Positions 30,976 through 42,491 of a DNA stretch of 64,000 bases are shown in pieces. Positions within the stretch are counted from its first letter, which is position 1. Every line of letters begins with the position of its first letter. The notes under the pieces were generated by a model that worked only from the letters and a program-made list of their open reading frames with translations, was not told where the DNA came from and did no database searches. Both the position numbers and the translations under genes were made by a program. Source of the DNA: Candidatus Accumulibacter phosphatis (GTDB taxonomy: Bacteria > Pseudomonadota > Gammaproteobacteria > Burkholderiales > Rhodocyclaceae); the NCBI RefSeq assembly GCF_012939955.1, contig NZ_SPMY01000017.1, positions 62,001 through 126,000 of the forward strand, in the 5' to 3' direction.

Positions 30976-33798
30976 ATGGAACTCGCCAAGAGCTTTGAAC
31001 CGGCTGATATCGAGCGTCGCTGGTACCCCGAATGGGAAGCCAGAGGCTACTTCGGCGCCGGCCTTGATACCGACAAAAAACCCGCAGACGCCTTCTGTAT
31101 TCTGCTGCCGCCGCCAAACGTCACCGGCACCCTGCACATGGGGCACGGCTTCAACCAGGCGATCATGGACGCGCTCACCCGTTACCATCGCATGCGCGGT
31201 GACAACACGCTGTGGCAGCCGGGGACGGATCATGCGGGCATCGCCACCCAGATCGTCGTCGAACGTCAGCTCGACGCACAGGGAATCTCCCGACACGACC
31301 TCGGCCGCGAGAAGTTCCTCGAAAAAGTCTGGCAGTGGAAAGAGTTTTCAGGCAACACCATTACCCGGCAGATGCGTCGCCTTGGTACGTCTCCTGACTG
31401 GAGCCGCGAACGCTTCACGATGGATGCCGGCCTGTCCACGACGGTCACCGAAACTTTCGTCCGCCTCTACCAGGAAGGCCTGATCTACCGCGGCAAACGC
31501 CTGGTCAACTGGGATCCCGTGCTGCAGACCGCGGTCTCCGACCTCGAAGTCGCGCAGGAGGAAGAACAGGGCTATCTCTGGCACATCCGTTATCCGCTGA
31601 GCGACGGCAGCGCGACCTTGACCGTGGCCACGACGCGACCGGAAACGATGCTCGGCGATACCGCCCTGATGGTCCATCCGGAAGACGAGCGTTACCGGCA
31701 CCTGCTCGGCAAGATGGTCAAACTGCCACTTTGCGAGCGCGAGATTCCGATCATTGCCGACGCCTACGTGGATCTCGCGTTTGGCACTGGCTGTGTCAAG
31801 GTCACGCCGGCCCACGACTTCAACGACTACGCGGTCGGCCAGCGTCACCAGCTGCCGATCATCCCGATCCTGACGCTCGACGCGCGCATCAACGAGAATG
31901 CGCCGGCCTGCTACCAGGGTATGGATCGCTTTGCCGCGCGCCAGCAGATCGTTGCCGACCTCGAAAAGCAGGGCTTCCTCGACAAGATCGAGCCGCATAC
32001 CCTGAAAGTACCGCGCGGCGACCGCACCGGCGTGGTCATCGAACCGATGCTCACCGACCAATGGTTCGTAGCCATGAGCAAGGCCGGAGCCGACGGCAGC
32101 AGCATCGCCGGCAAGGCCCTTGAATGCGTGGCCGCGGGTGAAATCAGGTTCTTCCCGGAAAACTGGGTCAACACCTACAACCAGTGGCTGAACAACATCC
32201 AGGACTGGTGCATCTCGCGGCAGTTGTGGTGGGGCCACCAAATCCCCGCCTGGTACGGAGAGGATGGGCGCATCTTCGTTGCCCATGACGAAGGGGAAGC
32301 CAGGGCGCAGGCCGACGAACAGGGCTACAGCGGCCCTCTGACGCGCGACCCCGACGTCCTCGACACCTGGTACTCGTCGGCGCTGTGGCCCTTCTCGACG
32401 CTTGACTGGACGCCGCAATGGCCAGCCGAGACGAATACCGCGCTCGATCTGTATTTGCCGTCTACGGTGCTGGTCACCGGTTTCGACATCATCTTCTTCT
32501 GGGTCGCACGGATGGTGATGATGACCCGCCATATCACCGGAAAAATCCCCTTCAAGCACGTCTACGTGCACGGCCTGATCCGCGATGCCGAAGGCCAGAA
32601 GATGAGCAAGTCGAAAGGCAATGTCCTCGACCCCATCGACCTCATTGACGGTATCGATCTCGACACCCTGATTGGCAAGCGCACCAGCGGCTTGATGAAC
32701 CCCAAGCAGGCGGCGCAGATAGAGAAGCGCACGCGCAAGGAGTTCCCCGACGGCATTCAGGCTTTCGGCACCGACGCCCTGCGTTTCACCTTCCTGTCGC
32801 TGGCCAGCCCCGGTCGCGACATCAAGTTCGACCTCAGCCGCTGCGAAGGCTACCGCAATTTCTGCAACAAGCTGTGGAACGCGACACGCTACGTGCTGAT
32901 GCACACCGCCGAGCATGACCTGGGCCTGGCTGCCTGCACCGCGGAGAGCTGCTCGCCGGCGCTGAGCTTCTCCTTCGCCGACCGCTGGATCGTCAGCAAG
33001 CTGCAGCGCACCGAAGCCGAGGTCGCGCAGCACTTTGCCGACTATCGCTTCGACCTCCTGGCGCGCTCGGTGTACGAGTTCGTCTGGGACGAGTTCTGCG
33101 ACTGGTACGTCGAGCTCTCCAAGGTCCAGTTGCAGCAGGGCAGCGAACAGGAAATCCGCGCCACACGGCGGACCCTGGCACGGGTGCTGGAAACCGTCCT
33201 GCGCCTGGCGCATCCGCTGCTGCCCTTCATTACCGAAGAACTCTGGCAGGCCCTGGCGCCGATTGCCGGCCGCAAGACGCACGACTCGGTGATGCTCGCC
33301 GCCTATCCGCAGGCACAACCGGAGAAGATCGATCTGGCCAGCGAAGCGAGCGTCCAGCAGTTGAAGGATCTGGCCTACGCCTGCCGCAACCTGCGCGGCG
33401 AGATGAATCTCTCGCCAGCGCAAAAAGTGCCGCTGCTCGCCAGTGGCGACAGCGCTGCACTGGCCGCTTTTGCGCCTTACCTGAAGCCGCTCTGCAAACT
33501 TTCCGATATGCAGATCGTCGACGACCTGCCCACCGACGCCAGCGCACCGACCGCCATTCTCGGCCAGACCAGGCTCATGCTGCAGGTCGAAATCGACGCC
33601 GCCGTCGAAGGCGAGCGACTCGACAAGGAAATCGCCCGCCTCGGCGGCGAGATCAGCAAGGCCAGAGCCAAACTCGCCAACGAAAGCTTCGTCGCGCGCG
33701 CACCGGCGGCCGTGGTTGAACAGGAAAAGAAGCGCCTCGACGACTACCTGGCAACGCTGGAGAAACTCACGCCACAACGCGAACGCTTGCGCCGCTAA
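30976..33798 (+). CDS. valS: Valyl-tRNA synthetase
   Basis: 940 residues, full length. Class I signatures [15 protein letters not shown] (HIGH) and KMSKSKGN (KMSKS) are present, as are the editing domain ([12 protein letters not shown] and [15 protein letters not shown]), the anticodon-binding domain and the C-terminal coiled coil ([19 protein letters not shown]). It charges tRNA-Val. Its stop overlaps the convergent pabBC stop by 4 bases. Confidence 0.98.
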   Translation: MELAKSFEPADIERRWYPEWEARGYFGAGLDTDKKPADAFCILLPPPNVTGTLHMGHGFNQAIMDALTRYHRMRGDNTLWQPGTDHAGIATQIVVERQLDAQGISRHDLGREKFLEKVWQWKEFSGNTITRQMRRLGTSPDWSRERFTMDAGLSTTVTETFVRLYQEGLIYRGKRLVNWDPVLQTAVSDLEVAQEEEQGYLWHIRYPLSDGSATLTVATTRPETMLGDTALMVHPEDERYRHLLGKMVKLPLCEREIPIIADAYVDLAFGTGCVKVTPAHDFNDYAVGQRHQLPIIPILTLDARINENAPACYQGMDRFAARQQIVADLEKQGFLDKIEPHTLKVPRGDRTGVVIEPMLTDQWFVAMSKAGADGSSIAGKALECVAAGEIRFFPENWVNTYNQWLNNIQDWCISRQLWWGHQIPAWYGEDGRIFVAHDEGEARAQADEQGYSGPLTRDPDVLDTWYSSALWPFSTLDWTPQWPAETNTALDLYLPSTVLVTGFDIIFFWVARMVMMTRHITGKIPFKHVYVHGLIRDAEGQKMSKSKGNVLDPIDLIDGIDLDTLIGKRTSGLMNPKQAAQIEKRTRKEFPDGIQAFGTDALRFTFLSLASPGRDIKFDLSRCEGYRNFCNKLWNATRYVLMHTAEHDLGLAACTAESCSPALSFSFADRWIVSKLQRTEAEVAQHFADYRFDLLARSVYEFVWDEFCDWYVELSKVQLQQGSEQEIRATRRTLARVLETVLRLAHPLLPFITEELWQALAPIAGRKTHDSVMLAAYPQAQPEKIDLASEASVQQLKDLAYACRNLRGEMNLSPAQKVPLLASGDSAALAAFAPYLKPLCKLSDMQIVDDLPTDASAPTAILGQTRLMLQVEIDAAVEGERLDKEIARLGGEISKARAKLANESFVARAPAAVVEQEKKRLDDYLATLEKLTPQRERLRR

Positions 33799-35582
33799 CC
33801 CGGTTCATCGTCAAGCACCACCGGCAACAGCCCACGCAAGGCGTTGCCGACGTACAAGGCCGGCGCTGTCAGCAGATCCTCGCGGCGCAACACCTGCTCG
33901 ACCGCGCGTCCGGACTCGAGCAGCGTGCGCCGCATGACGCCGGGCAGTAGTCCGCAGGCCAGCGGCGGCGTCAGCAGCACGCCGTCGCGCTCGACAAAAA
34001 CATTGCTGCGCGCACCTTCACACACCTCGCCGCGAGTATTCAGAAAAATGGCGTCGAAGAACACTGGCCGTGCCGCCAGTGCCGCCAGCGTACGGTCGTA
34101 GCGGGCGCGCGCCGTGGTCTTGTGACGCAGCAGGTAGTCGTCGACAGGCAGGGCTTCGGCAGCCAGACAGACGCGCCACCGCTTCGCGGTATCTTCGTGC
34201 AATGCGGCGACCAGGACACGGCAGCCGCCATCGTGTGCCAGGGTCAGACGAACGCGAAACAAGGCTTGCGGTCGCGCCGCCGCGGCGGCGGCCAGCGCCG
34301 CGGAAACCTCCACCAACCGGCAGACAAAACCGAGGCTACGGGCGGACGCCTGCAGGCGCTCGAGATGCAGGTCCAGCAGTGGATACACGCCGCCTTCCAG
34401 GCGCAGCGTTTCGACGAGCTCGAAACCCGGATCGAAAGCCGTCAGAAAGCTCGCTTTCAACAGGCATTCCGCGTACTCGCGCGCCGCATCGGCATCGATC
34501 ACGATACCACTGCCGACACCGAGTCGGGCCTGGCTGTCGGCAGCGACTGCGACGGTACGAATGGCGACATTGAAGCGAGCGTCGCCATTTGGCGCCAGCC
34601 AACCCAGGCTGCCGGTGTACAGCCCGCGCGCTGACGCTTCGAGCTCTGCGATGCGCTGCATGGCCCTGATTTTCGGTGCGCCGGTGATCGAACCGCAGGG
34701 AAACAGGGCCGCAAAAAGGTCGGCGATGCCGACGCCTGGCAGGTCCGCGGCGACCGTAGACACCATCTGCCACAGGGTCGGGTAGGCCTCCGCTTCACAC
34801 AAGGCTTCGACTTGCACCTTGCCGGGCTGCGCCAGGCGTCCCAGGTCGTTACGCAGCAGATCGACGATCATGACGTTTTCTGCCCGCTCCTTGGCCGACG
34901 CCAGCAGAGCCGCCCGATTCGCCTGATCGTCGAGCGCTGTCCGGCCGCGCGGTGCCGTTCCTTTCATCGGCCGGGTCACGACCCGCTCGCCGACACGCTC
35001 GAAAAACAACTCCGGCGAAAAGGAAAGGAGGGTTTCCTCGCCGCAGCCGAGAAAGCCACCGTAGCGAACCGGCTGACGTTCGCGCAAGCGCGCATAGAGC
35101 GCCAGCGGGTGTCCGTAAAGCGCGAAAGTCAGCGGAAAAGTGAGGTTGATCTGGTAGCAATCGCCGTCGCCAATCCAGCGCCGAATCTGGCTGACCTGCG
35201 CAGCGTACTTTTCGGCATCGACCGCCGCAGACACGTCGGCCACCCCGGCCGTCTGTTGGTACTCGGGCAAGGCCGCCAACTGCTCGGCAAGAAAAACGTC
35301 GACCCCCTGCGCATCGAGCAGGCGAGCGTCGGCGAACAGCCAGACCCGCAACACCGGCCGGCCGCAGGGCGCTGGCGGAACCGTCGCCTCGAAGCATGCG
35401 CCCAGCGCGTAGTCGGCCGCCAGAGCGACCCACTGACCAAGCGCGAGCGCCGCTTCAATCGCGCCGAACGCGGCCCGAGGATCGGCGCCAGCATCAACAG
35501 CGAAGGAGCGCTGCAAACCCGTCAGCAGAACGGCGCTGCCGGCGTCGCCGTCAAACAGCGCGAACGGAGGGCCGGCAAGCAT
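33795..35582 (-). CDS. pabBC: Fused aminodeoxychorismate synthase component I / aminodeoxychorismate lyase
   Basis: 595 residues with two domains. Residues 1-360 form the chorismate-binding PabB part ([52 protein letters not shown]). Residues 370-595 form a PLP-dependent PabC part ([20 protein letters not shown], a Lys in [24 protein letters not shown]). Together they turn chorismate and glutamine-derived ammonia into p-aminobenzoate for folate; the glutaminase PabA is not here. Such fusions are common in Betaproteobacteria. Functionally it pairs with folE2 in this window. Confidence 0.93.
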   Translation of the reverse strand: MLAGPPFALFDGDAGSAVLLTGLQRSFAVDAGADPRAAFGAIEAALALGQWVALAADYALGACFEATVPPAPCGRPVLRVWLFADARLLDAQGVDVFLAEQLAALPEYQQTAGVADVSAAVDAEKYAAQVSQIRRWIGDGDCYQINLTFPLTFALYGHPLALYARLRERQPVRYGGFLGCGEETLLSFSPELFFERVGERVVTRPMKGTAPRGRTALDDQANRAALLASAKERAENVMIVDLLRNDLGRLAQPGKVQVEALCEAEAYPTLWQMVSTVAADLPGVGIADLFAALFPCGSITGAPKIRAMQRIAELEASARGLYTGSLGWLAPNGDARFNVAIRTVAVAADSQARLGVGSGIVIDADAAREYAECLLKASFLTAFDPGFELVETLRLEGGVYPLLDLHLERLQASARSLGFVCRLVEVSAALAAAAAARPQALFRVRLTLAHDGGCRVLVAALHEDTAKRWRVCLAAEALPVDDYLLRHKTTARARYDRTLAALAARPVFFDAIFLNTRGEVCEGARSNVFVERDGVLLTPPLACGLLPGVMRRTLLESGRAVEQVLRREDLLTAPALYVGNALRGLLPVVLDDEPG

Positions 35583-35658
35583 CAGTCAGCGCATCGACCG
35601 TGCGTGCAATGCGCGCGCCGCTGAGCCGACTGAAGCGCTACTCCGCAGACACCTGGCT

Positions 35659-35886
35659 CTATTTGCGTTTGAGGTAGAACTCGAAGATCTGATTGCTTTC
35701 GCCGTTCGACAGCAGCTCATTGCCGGTCTGCTTGGCGAAAGCCTGGAAGTCCTTGACCGAACCCGGATCAGTCGCCAGTACGTGCAGCACTTCACCCGGC
35801 GCCATCTCGGATAGCGCCTTCTTCGTCCGCAGAATCGGCAGTGGGCACTTCAACCCCTTGACGTCGAGCTCTCGATCGCAATGCAT
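35659..35886 (-). CDS. TusA-family sulfurtransferase
   Basis: 75 residues: LDVKGLKCPLPILRTKKAL carries the CPxP active-site Cys of the SirA/TusA/YeeD fold, followed by GEVLHVLATDPGSVKDFQAF. It passes persulfide sulfur, for example to tRNA thiolation or molybdopterin synthesis. Nearby genes encode MoaC and a mercaptopyruvate sulfurtransferase is elsewhere in the window, but no operon link is seen, so the exact acceptor is unknown. Confidence 0.88.
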   Translation of the reverse strand: MHCDRELDVKGLKCPLPILRTKKALSEMAPGEVLHVLATDPGSVKDFQAFAKQTGNELLSNGESNQIFEFYLKRK

Positions 35887-35936
35887 GGTCAGGTCCAGAA
35901 CAGAATTGAGGGCGTATTCTAAGCGTTCGAAGCACT

Positions 35937-37400
35937 CTATCCGCCATTAAGCTTCTTCTCTTTCGCCTCTTCGGCCAGCAGCACGCGCAGGTCGCGCAGA
36001 CGCGCGTCGACCGCGGACTTCTCGTAGAAGTCGCCGTCGCCCGCCTGTTGCGCGAACTGCAACTGTTCAACCGCCGCACCCAACTGCCCCTGCAGCAGGT
36101 AGAACTCTGCCTGTGCACGGTGTTGCTGCAGGCGCTTGCCTAGCGCCGCGTAAGTTTTCGCCTGCAAGCCGTAGAGTTTGTAGTCCGAGCTGTAGAGCTG
36201 CAGCTGCGATTCCAGGAACTGCAAGCTCTTTTCGTATTGCCGCCCCGCCAGCAGAGCTTCAGCGTACCCGTAAACCAAAGCCTTGGACTGTGGATAACGT
36301 TGCAGGGCGTCGCGATAGATCTTCGCGGCGCCGGCCTGATTTCCAGCGGCAATTTCCGTTCGTGCCGCCAGCCCGGCGATCAGCGGCGACGACACTTTGA
36401 GCGCCAGCAGCGCGCCAAGCTCTTTCTGCGCAGCGGCGACGTTCTTGGCCTGCAGCAGCGAATACGTGAGACCGTAGCGGGTGGCCATCTCCGAAGCATA
36501 TTTCTTTTCGCGCAACTGCTTGCTGAATTCGCTGACAGCCTCGCCAGGCGGCACCGCTTGCGCCCGCAGCTTGGCGCGCACCAGGTAGAAATCAGCGCCG
36601 TCGGCAACCTGTCGATAGGAGGCATTCTGCGACCGGTTCTGCATGTCGGAGATACGTTCTACAGTCAGCGGATGCGAGCGCAGATAAACCGGCGCGTTGT
36701 TCTCGTACACCCGCCCGGCCAACTGCATGCGGCCAAAGAAGTCGCCCATGCCGCGCACGTCGTAGCCGGCCTTGGCCAGCGTCTGATAGCCCAGCCGATC
36801 GGCCTCACGCTCGAAGTCGCGACTGTAGGCCAATTGCGACTGTATCGACGCCGCCTGCGCCGAAGCGATCGCCGCCGTCGCCACCTGCGAGTTAGAGCGC
36901 GCAGCGAGAACACCAACGGCCATGGCGACCATGGTGGCGATAGAGCTCTGCTTCTCCCTGGCGATCTGCCGGGCAAGGTGACCCTGGCTGACGTGCGAGA
37001 TCTCGTGAGCGATCACGCCGGCCAGCTCGGACTCCGATTGTGCGGTAAGGAGCGTGCCGGTGTTGACCCCGATGAACCCGCCAAACATCGCGAAAGCGTT
37101 CACCGTGTTGTCGCGAATCGCAAAGAAATAGTAATTGCCTGCCGCGTTAGAACTCGCCGCAACCAGCCGGCCGCCAAGGGAATTCAGGTAGTCACTGACT
37201 TCGGGGTCATCAACATAACTCGGTTCATGCGCACGTATCTGATTGAAGATCTGCTCACCGATCTTGCGTTCAAGTTGCGGCGAAAAGTCGACTCGCGACG
37301 CGTCGCCAAGCTCTGGAAGTCCCTCCGCCCGGAGCGGCGAAGAACTGCCCAAAAAAACCGCAACGGTCAAGGACACTGCGGCACAAATCATTCTGATCAC
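35937..37400 (-). CDS. M48 family metalloprotease with TPR repeats (BepA-like)
   Basis: About 487 residues from the GTG at 37400, chosen because GGGAG lies 4-5 bases upstream; an ATG 9 bases further in is possible. A signal peptide (CAAVSLTVAVFLGSSSPLRA) is followed by the peptidase domain with zinc motif HEISH and a third ligand region (FEREADRLGYQTLAKAGYD). The C-terminal half is TPR-like (KIYRDALQRYPQSKALVYGYAEALLAGRQYEKSLQFLESQ). BepA/YfgC proteins act in the periplasm on outer-membrane protein assembly and LptD maturation, fitting the lptF/lptG genes in the window. Confidence 0.9.
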   Translation of the reverse strand: MIRMICAAVSLTVAVFLGSSSPLRAEGLPELGDASRVDFSPQLERKIGEQIFNQIRAHEPSYVDDPEVSDYLNSLGGRLVAASSNAAGNYYFFAIRDNTVNAFAMFGGFIGVNTGTLLTAQSESELAGVIAHEISHVSQGHLARQIAREKQSSIATMVAMAVGVLAARSNSQVATAAIASAQAASIQSQLAYSRDFEREADRLGYQTLAKAGYDVRGMGDFFGRMQLAGRVYENNAPVYLRSHPLTVERISDMQNRSQNASYRQVADGADFYLVRAKLRAQAVPPGEAVSEFSKQLREKKYASEMATRYGLTYSLLQAKNVAAAQKELGALLALKVSSPLIAGLAARTEIAAGNQAGAAKIYRDALQRYPQSKALVYGYAEALLAGRQYEKSLQFLESQLQLYSSDYKLYGLQAKTYAALGKRLQQHRAQAEFYLLQGQLGAAVEQLQFAQQAGDGDFYEKSAVDARLRDLRVLLAEEAKEKKLNGG

Positions 37401-37568
37401 GAGAGCTCCCGGCCGGCCTCGGCGTCCGCCGAGCAAGATTTGCTATCATACCCAATAGTGCTCTGGTAGATTGTTACCAAGCGTTACCACCCGCCCTCTG
37501 CTGCTTGCCAATTGATTCCCTTGGCAGGTATCACCAGCAGCAGCGACTCCCAGGTCTCCCATACCCCT

Positions 37569-38051
37569 ATGTCAGTCAGTCCACTCACCCATTTCAATTC
37601 CGAAGGCCAGGCGCAAATGGTCGACGTCGGCGACAAGGCCGAGACGGCCCGGCAGGCAAGAGCCGCCGGCAGTATCCTGATGCGCCCCGAAACGCTGGCG
37701 CTGATCGTTGCCGGATCGGCGCAGAAGGGCGATGTTCTCGGTGTCGCACGAATTGCCGCCATTCAAGGCGCCAAGCGCACCTCCGAGTTGATTCCCCTGT
37801 GTCATCCACTCGCGCTGAGCAAGGTTTCCGTCGACTTCGAGATCGACGGCAAGGCCAACGCGGTGCATTGCCTGACGCGGGCGGAGTGTGTAGGTCGCAC
37901 CGGCGTCGAGATGGAAGCCCTTTGCGCCGCCAGCATCGGCTTGCTGACCATCTACGACATGTGCAAGGCGGTCGATCGCGGCATGCGTATCGAAAACATC
38001 AGGCTTCTTGAAAAAGTCGGCGGCAAATCAGGGCACTGGACTGCGAGCTGA
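37569..38051 (+). CDS. moaC: Cyclic pyranopterin monophosphate synthase
   Basis: 160 residues from the ATG at 37569. MoaC signatures: [34 protein letters not shown] with catalytic His, [23 protein letters not shown] and KVGGKSGHW at the end. It acts with MoaA to form cPMP in molybdenum cofactor synthesis. It converges with the csp gene, whose terminator lies between them. Confidence 0.96.
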   Translation: MSVSPLTHFNSEGQAQMVDVGDKAETARQARAAGSILMRPETLALIVAGSAQKGDVLGVARIAAIQGAKRTSELIPLCHPLALSKVSVDFEIDGKANAVHCLTRAECVGRTGVEMEALCAASIGLLTIYDMCKAVDRGMRIENIRLLEKVGGKSGHWTAS

Positions 38052-38087
38052 CGCCGGCCATCAGACCACGAACCCGAAAAGACCGCG

Positions 38088-38113
38088 AAAAAAAAACCCG
38101 CCGGAGGCGGGTC
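38088..38113 (-). terminator. Rho-independent terminator of the cold-shock gene
   Basis: On the minus strand, ACCCGCC TCC GGCGGGT is followed directly by nine T residues. It lies 23 bases after the csp stop codon. The A9 on the plus-strand side makes it unlikely to act on moaC. Confidence 0.85.
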
Positions 38114-38135
38114 CCTTATTGCACACCCAAAAAAA

Positions 38136-38339
38136 TCAGGCGCGCGCGATATTCGATGCTTGCTTGCCCTTCGGGCCCTGCGTCACGTCGAAGGAAACTT
38201 TCTCGCCCTCTTTGAGGGTCTTGAAACCACCCATGGTGATCGCGGAGAAATGGGCGAAGAGATCTTCACTACCATCATCCGGAGTAATGAAGCCGAAACC
38301 CTTGGCGTCATTGAACCACTTAACTGTACCAGTTGCCAT
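38136..38339 (-). CDS. Cold-shock domain protein
   Basis: 67 residues beginning [22 protein letters not shown], with RNP1 (KGFGFI) and RNP2-like DLFAHF motifs of the CspA nucleic-acid chaperone family. AAGGAAG precedes the ATG at an ideal distance. The long upstream gap to clpS (about 260 bases, divergent) could hold the extended 5' leader common in csp genes. Confidence 0.96.
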   Translation of the reverse strand: MATGTVKWFNDAKGFGFITPDDGSEDLFAHFSAITMGGFKTLKEGEKVSFDVTQGPKGKQASNIARA

Positions 38340-38599
38340 ATTGCCACTTCCTTGAAAAAAGACTAAATCCGGGCGGAGCCCGACTTGCATGCTTCTGACT
38401 CAAGCACTGTTCTGACGGATATTCAGAAACCGAGACCGCTCAAACAGGGTCTTGAACAAAAACATGGCACCTTTTTACGCGAAGTCAGGCGGGTGCGTCA
38501 AGCGTTTTTATCGTCAGGCGCCTGCCAAGCCGTCCAGCGCGACCGAGAATTGGCGAAGGGCGGTATTGCGCATCCGGAAAGACTGGTTAGAATTCACCC

Positions 38600-38909
38600 A
38601 TGGCGACACAGCATCAGGACAACTCCCTACTCCAAGCGCAGCGCACACAGCTCAAGCCACCACGTCTTTACAAGGTCCTGTTGCTGAACGACGATTTCAC
38701 ACCGATGGATTTCGTGATTGTCGTTCTGCAACGGTTTTTTTCAGATGGATCGAGAACACGCGACGCGAATCATGCTCAAAGTTCACACCGATGGACGAGG
38801 CGTGTGTGGAATCTATCCGCGCGATGTCGCGGCCACCAAAGTTGAACAGGTCACAGCCTTCGCACGAAGCAACCAGCACCCCCTGGCGTGCGTCATGGAG
38901 GAAAACTGA
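38600..38909 (+). CDS. clpS: ATP-dependent Clp protease adaptor ClpS, frameshifted
   Basis: Starts at ATG 38600 ([15 protein letters not shown]). The core [25 protein letters not shown] is followed by the T7 run at 38735-38741. Removing one T continues [30 protein letters not shown] to a stop at 38909, giving a normal 102-residue ClpS that keeps the N-end-rule binding residues. It delivers N-degron substrates to ClpA, encoded immediately downstream. Confidence 0.95.
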
Positions 38910-41169
38910 ATGATTGCGCAGGAACTTGAAGTAAGTTTGCACATGGCCTTCGTCGAGGCACGACAGAAACGTCATGAATTCATCACTGTCGAGCACCTCT
39001 TGCTCGCACTGCTCGACAACCCGTCGGCAGCCGAAGCAATGCGCGCCTGCGGCGCCAGCATCGAGCAACTGCGCAAGGACCTGACGCGCTTCATCAGCGA
39101 ACACACGCCAACCGTCGCGGGCGAAGACGACATCGATACGCAGCCGACGCTCGGCTTCCAGCGGGTCATTCAGCGCGCGATCCTGCACGTCCAGTCATCA
39201 GGCCGCAAGGAGGTCAACGGTGCCAATGTTCTTGTGGCGATCTTTGGCGAAAAAGACTCACACGCGGTCTATTACCTGCAGAAGCAGGGCGTGACGCGTC
39301 TCGATGTGGTCAACTTTATCTCGCACGGCATCAGCAGAATTCCGCAGAGCACACCACGCGGCGAGCCGGAAGTCGAACCCGAAGGCGAACAACAGAGTGC
39401 CGCCGGACCGCTCGAAAGCTACACCATCAACCTCAATGCCCTTGCTCTCCAGGGTAAGATCGACCCGCTGATCGGTCGCGACCGGGAACTCGAACGAGTC
39501 ATCCAGACCCTGTGCCGAAGGCGCAAGAACAACCCCTTGCTGGTCGGCGAAGCCGGGGTCGGCAAGACGGCGATTGCCGAAGGGCTGGCGCGGCGAATCG
39601 TCGAGTGCGACATCCCCGAAATTCTCGGCAAGGCGAACGTCTACTGCCTCGACATGGGGTCCCTGCTCGCCGGCACCAAGTATCGTGGCGACTTCGAACA
39701 ACGCCTGAAGGCGGTTCTCAAGCAGCTCAGCGAGAACCCGGAGGCGATCCTGTTCATTGACGAGATCCACACCTTGATTGGTGCCGGCTCGGCCTCGGGC
39801 GGCACGCTCGACGCGTCCAACCTTCTCAAGCCCGCGCTCTCGTCAGGGCAGCTGAAGTGCATCGGCGCAACCACCTACAACGAATACCGTGGCATTTTCG
39901 AGAAAGACCATGCGCTGTCGCGGCGCTTCCAGAAGATCGACGTCAACGAGCCTTCGAGTGCCGAAGCAGTAGACATTCTCAAGGGCTTGAAATCGCGCTT
40001 CGAAGCCCACCACGGCATCAAATACTCCGCCGCCGCACTGAGTTCGGCGGTCGAGCTGTCGGTGCGCTTCATTACCGACCGCCACCTGCCGGACAAGGCG
40101 ATCGACGTCATCGACGAAGCGGGAGCGGCACAGCGGATCCTGCCCAAGTCCCGGCAGAAAAAAAGTGATTGGCAAGATCGACATCGAGGAAATCGTGGCC
40201 AAAATCGCGCGCATTCCTTCGACGCACGTCTCCTCAGACGACCGCAACAACCTGCGCAACCTCGACCGCGATCTGAAAGCAATCGTTTTTGGCCAGAATT
40301 CGGCCATCGACGCCCTCGCCCGGGCAATCAAGATGGCTCGTTCGGGTCTTGGCAACCCTGCCAAGCCCATCGGCAGCTTCCTCTTTTCGGGCCCCACCGG
40401 CGTCGGCAAGACGGAAGTCGCCAAGCAACTGGCGTACTGCCTCGGTAACGAGCTGTTACGCTTCGACATGTCCGAGTACATGGAGCGGCACGCGGTGTCG
40501 CGGCTGATCGGCGCACCACCCGGCTACGTCGGCTTCGATCAGGGCGGCCTGCTGACCGAAGCCGTTACCAAGAAGCCGTATAGCGTTCTGCTGCTCGACG
40601 AGATCGAAAAGGCGCATCCCGATATCTACAACATCCTGCTACAGGTGATGGATCACGGGACATTGACTGACAACAACGGCCGCAAGGCGGACTTTCGCAA
40701 CGTGATCATTATCATGACCACCAACGCCGGGCAAGAAGCGATCCAGAAAGCAACAATGGGCTTCACCCCCACACGCCAGGCTGGCGATGAAATGGTCGAG
40801 ATCAAGCGCATCTTTACACCCGAGTTTCGTAACCGGCTGGACGCCACGATCTCGTTCAAGTCTCTTGATCACGAAGTCATCCTGAGGGTGGTGGACAAGT
40901 TCCTGATGCAGCTCGAAGCGCAACTGCACGAGAAGAAAGTCGAAGCCGTGTTCACCACGGCCATCAAAGACCACCTGGCGACGCACGGCTTTGACCCGAT
41001 GATGGGCGCACGGCCGATGGCGCGGCTGATTCAGGACACCATCCGCGCCTCGCTGGCTGACGAGTTGCTGTTCGGCCGCCTGGCACACGGCGGCCACGTC
41101 ACGGTCGACCTGGATGAAGAGAAGAAAGTCAAACTGGTCTTCGAAGAAGCGTCAGCGGTCATCGCCTGA
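38910..41169 (+). CDS. clpA: ATP-dependent Clp protease ATP-binding subunit ClpA, frameshifted
   Basis: The first 415 residues hold the Clp N domain ([19 protein letters not shown]) and the first AAA module ([13 protein letters not shown]). The frame breaks at the A7 run at 40158-40164. Removing one A continues [18 protein letters not shown] into the second AAA module ([32 protein letters not shown]) and the D2-small domain. The repaired protein is 752 residues, normal for ClpA. It unfolds substrates for ClpP. Adjacent to clpS with no gap. Confidence 0.96.
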
Positions 41170-41248
41170 CGATGGCAAGCCGCACTGGTCACGGGCAAAT
41201 ACGGCCGCTGCTTGGCCGCACACGAACCGAGCATACGAGGTACACCAC

Positions 41249-41743
41249 ATGAGTTTCAAAACCGCCGACCTCCTCGACGACAATGAAAGCAAGGCGCACG
41301 ACGGTAGCGTCCGCGTCGTCGCGCCCATGTTCAAGCGCTACGGAGGACGACCCGCGTTCAGTGGCCAGATTGCCACGCTGAAGGTATTCGAGGACAACTC
41401 CCTGGTTCGTGAAGCACTCGGTGAAGGCGGCGAAGGCAGGGTGCTGGTCATCGATGGTGGCGGCTCGATGCGCTGCGCACTGGTGGGCGATCAGCTGGCC
41501 ATCCTGGGGCAGCGGAACCGCTGGCAGGGAATCGTCGTTTACGGCTGTATCCGCGACGCGGATGACATTGAGGAAATTGAACTTGGCGTTCGCGCGCTCG
41601 ACACGCACCCGCTGAAGAGTATCAAGAAAGGTATCGGCGAACGCGATCTGCCTGTAAGCTTCGGCGGAGTCACTTTTCGACCCGGTGAATGGATCTATGT
41701 CGATGGCGACGGGCTGGTCGTCAGCGACGAGCCGCTGGCTTGA
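41249..41743 (+). CDS. rraA: Regulator of ribonuclease E activity A (RraA family)
   Basis: 164 residues from the ATG at 41249, with GAGG 8 bases upstream. RraA sequence: MSFKTADLLDDNE, PMFKRYGGRPAFSGQIATLKVFEDNSLVREAL, VLVIDGGGSMRCALVGDQLA, VVYGCIRDADDI. Members inhibit RNase E or act as oxaloacetate/HMG aldolases; the G-x-x-x-D-x20-R-D pattern of aldolase-competent forms is present in part, so either activity is possible. It follows clpA by 79 bases. Confidence 0.92.
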   Translation: MSFKTADLLDDNESKAHDGSVRVVAPMFKRYGGRPAFSGQIATLKVFEDNSLVREALGEGGEGRVLVIDGGGSMRCALVGDQLAILGQRNRWQGIVVYGCIRDADDIEEIELGVRALDTHPLKSIKKGIGERDLPVSFGGVTFRPGEWIYVDGDGLVVSDEPLA

Positions 41744-41984
41744 CAGACGCCGACGCCGGCGACTCAAGAGGAGCTCTGGTGGTCACTTGCGGTGGATATC
41801 GCCGCTGGCGTTTTTTTCCGGCGCGGCGGTGACTGCGTTGCATCGTGAGATCGCGCACGATGGCTTCACAAGATGCTCTCAAACCACCTCAAAACCAACC
41901 CGGCAAGCGTTGACCAGAGTACTGACAGAGAAGATACTGCGCCGGTTAGCTACCGTGGAGTTGCCAAGAAATCGGAGATGAGTT

Positions 41985-42491
41985 GTGACCGCTGCCATTG
42001 ACCTGCTCAAAGCCATCCGGACAGGCCGCCTTCAAGAGGTCAAGACCCTCCTGGACGCCGGGACCCCAGTAGAAATAGAAGATGGCCGGGGAGATCCGGG
42101 CTTGCCGCTTGGTGTTGCCTGTTTCATGGGCCATGTCGATATCGTCCGCGAACTGGTCGGCCGTGGCGCCAAAGTCAATACTGCCGACAACGCACAGATC
42201 ACCTCGCCTTTGTCGATGGCCGTTCGCGGCCGCCGGACCGAGGTCATCAAGGCGCTGATCGAAATGGGCGCCGAAGTCCCGAAGGGCATGGCGACGGGGC
42301 TGACCAACCAAGAAATGCTGATCGCACGCTGGCGAGGGCGGCACTACGAAGCCAGCACGGGAAAACCTGAACAGACTGACGACGAGCACCCGGTGTTCGA
42401 GGAGATCGAGATGGTCCGCTGCTACGGAACGGACACCTCCGTCCTCGATGCCGACCTGATCCGTGCTGCGCGCGACATGGACAAGAAATAG
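41985..42491 (+). CDS. Ankyrin-repeat protein
   Basis: 168 residues from a GTG at 41985 preceded by GGAG. Three ankyrin units are visible: IDLLKAIRTGRLQEVKTLLDAG, LPLGVACFMGHVDIVRELVGRGAKVN and SPLSMAVRGRRTEVIKALIEMGAEV. A charged C-terminal segment contains MVRCYGTDTSVLDADLIRAA. No signal peptide, so probably a cytoplasmic protein-protein interaction module. It is the last gene before a long gap and the polysaccharide locus. Confidence 0.88.
   Translation: MTAAIDLLKAIRTGRLQEVKTLLDAGTPVEIEDGRGDPGLPLGVACFMGHVDIVRELVGRGAKVNTADNAQITSPLSMAVRGRRTEVIKALIEMGAEVPKGMATGLTNQEMLIARWRGRHYEASTGKPEQTDDEHPVFEEIEMVRCYGTDTSVLDADLIRAARDMDKK

Noticed and set aside
31348-33777. Very long minus-strand open frame (809 codons) opposite valS
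   Set aside because: valS on the plus strand is unmistakable; long antisense frames are a by-product of high GC and strong third-position bias.
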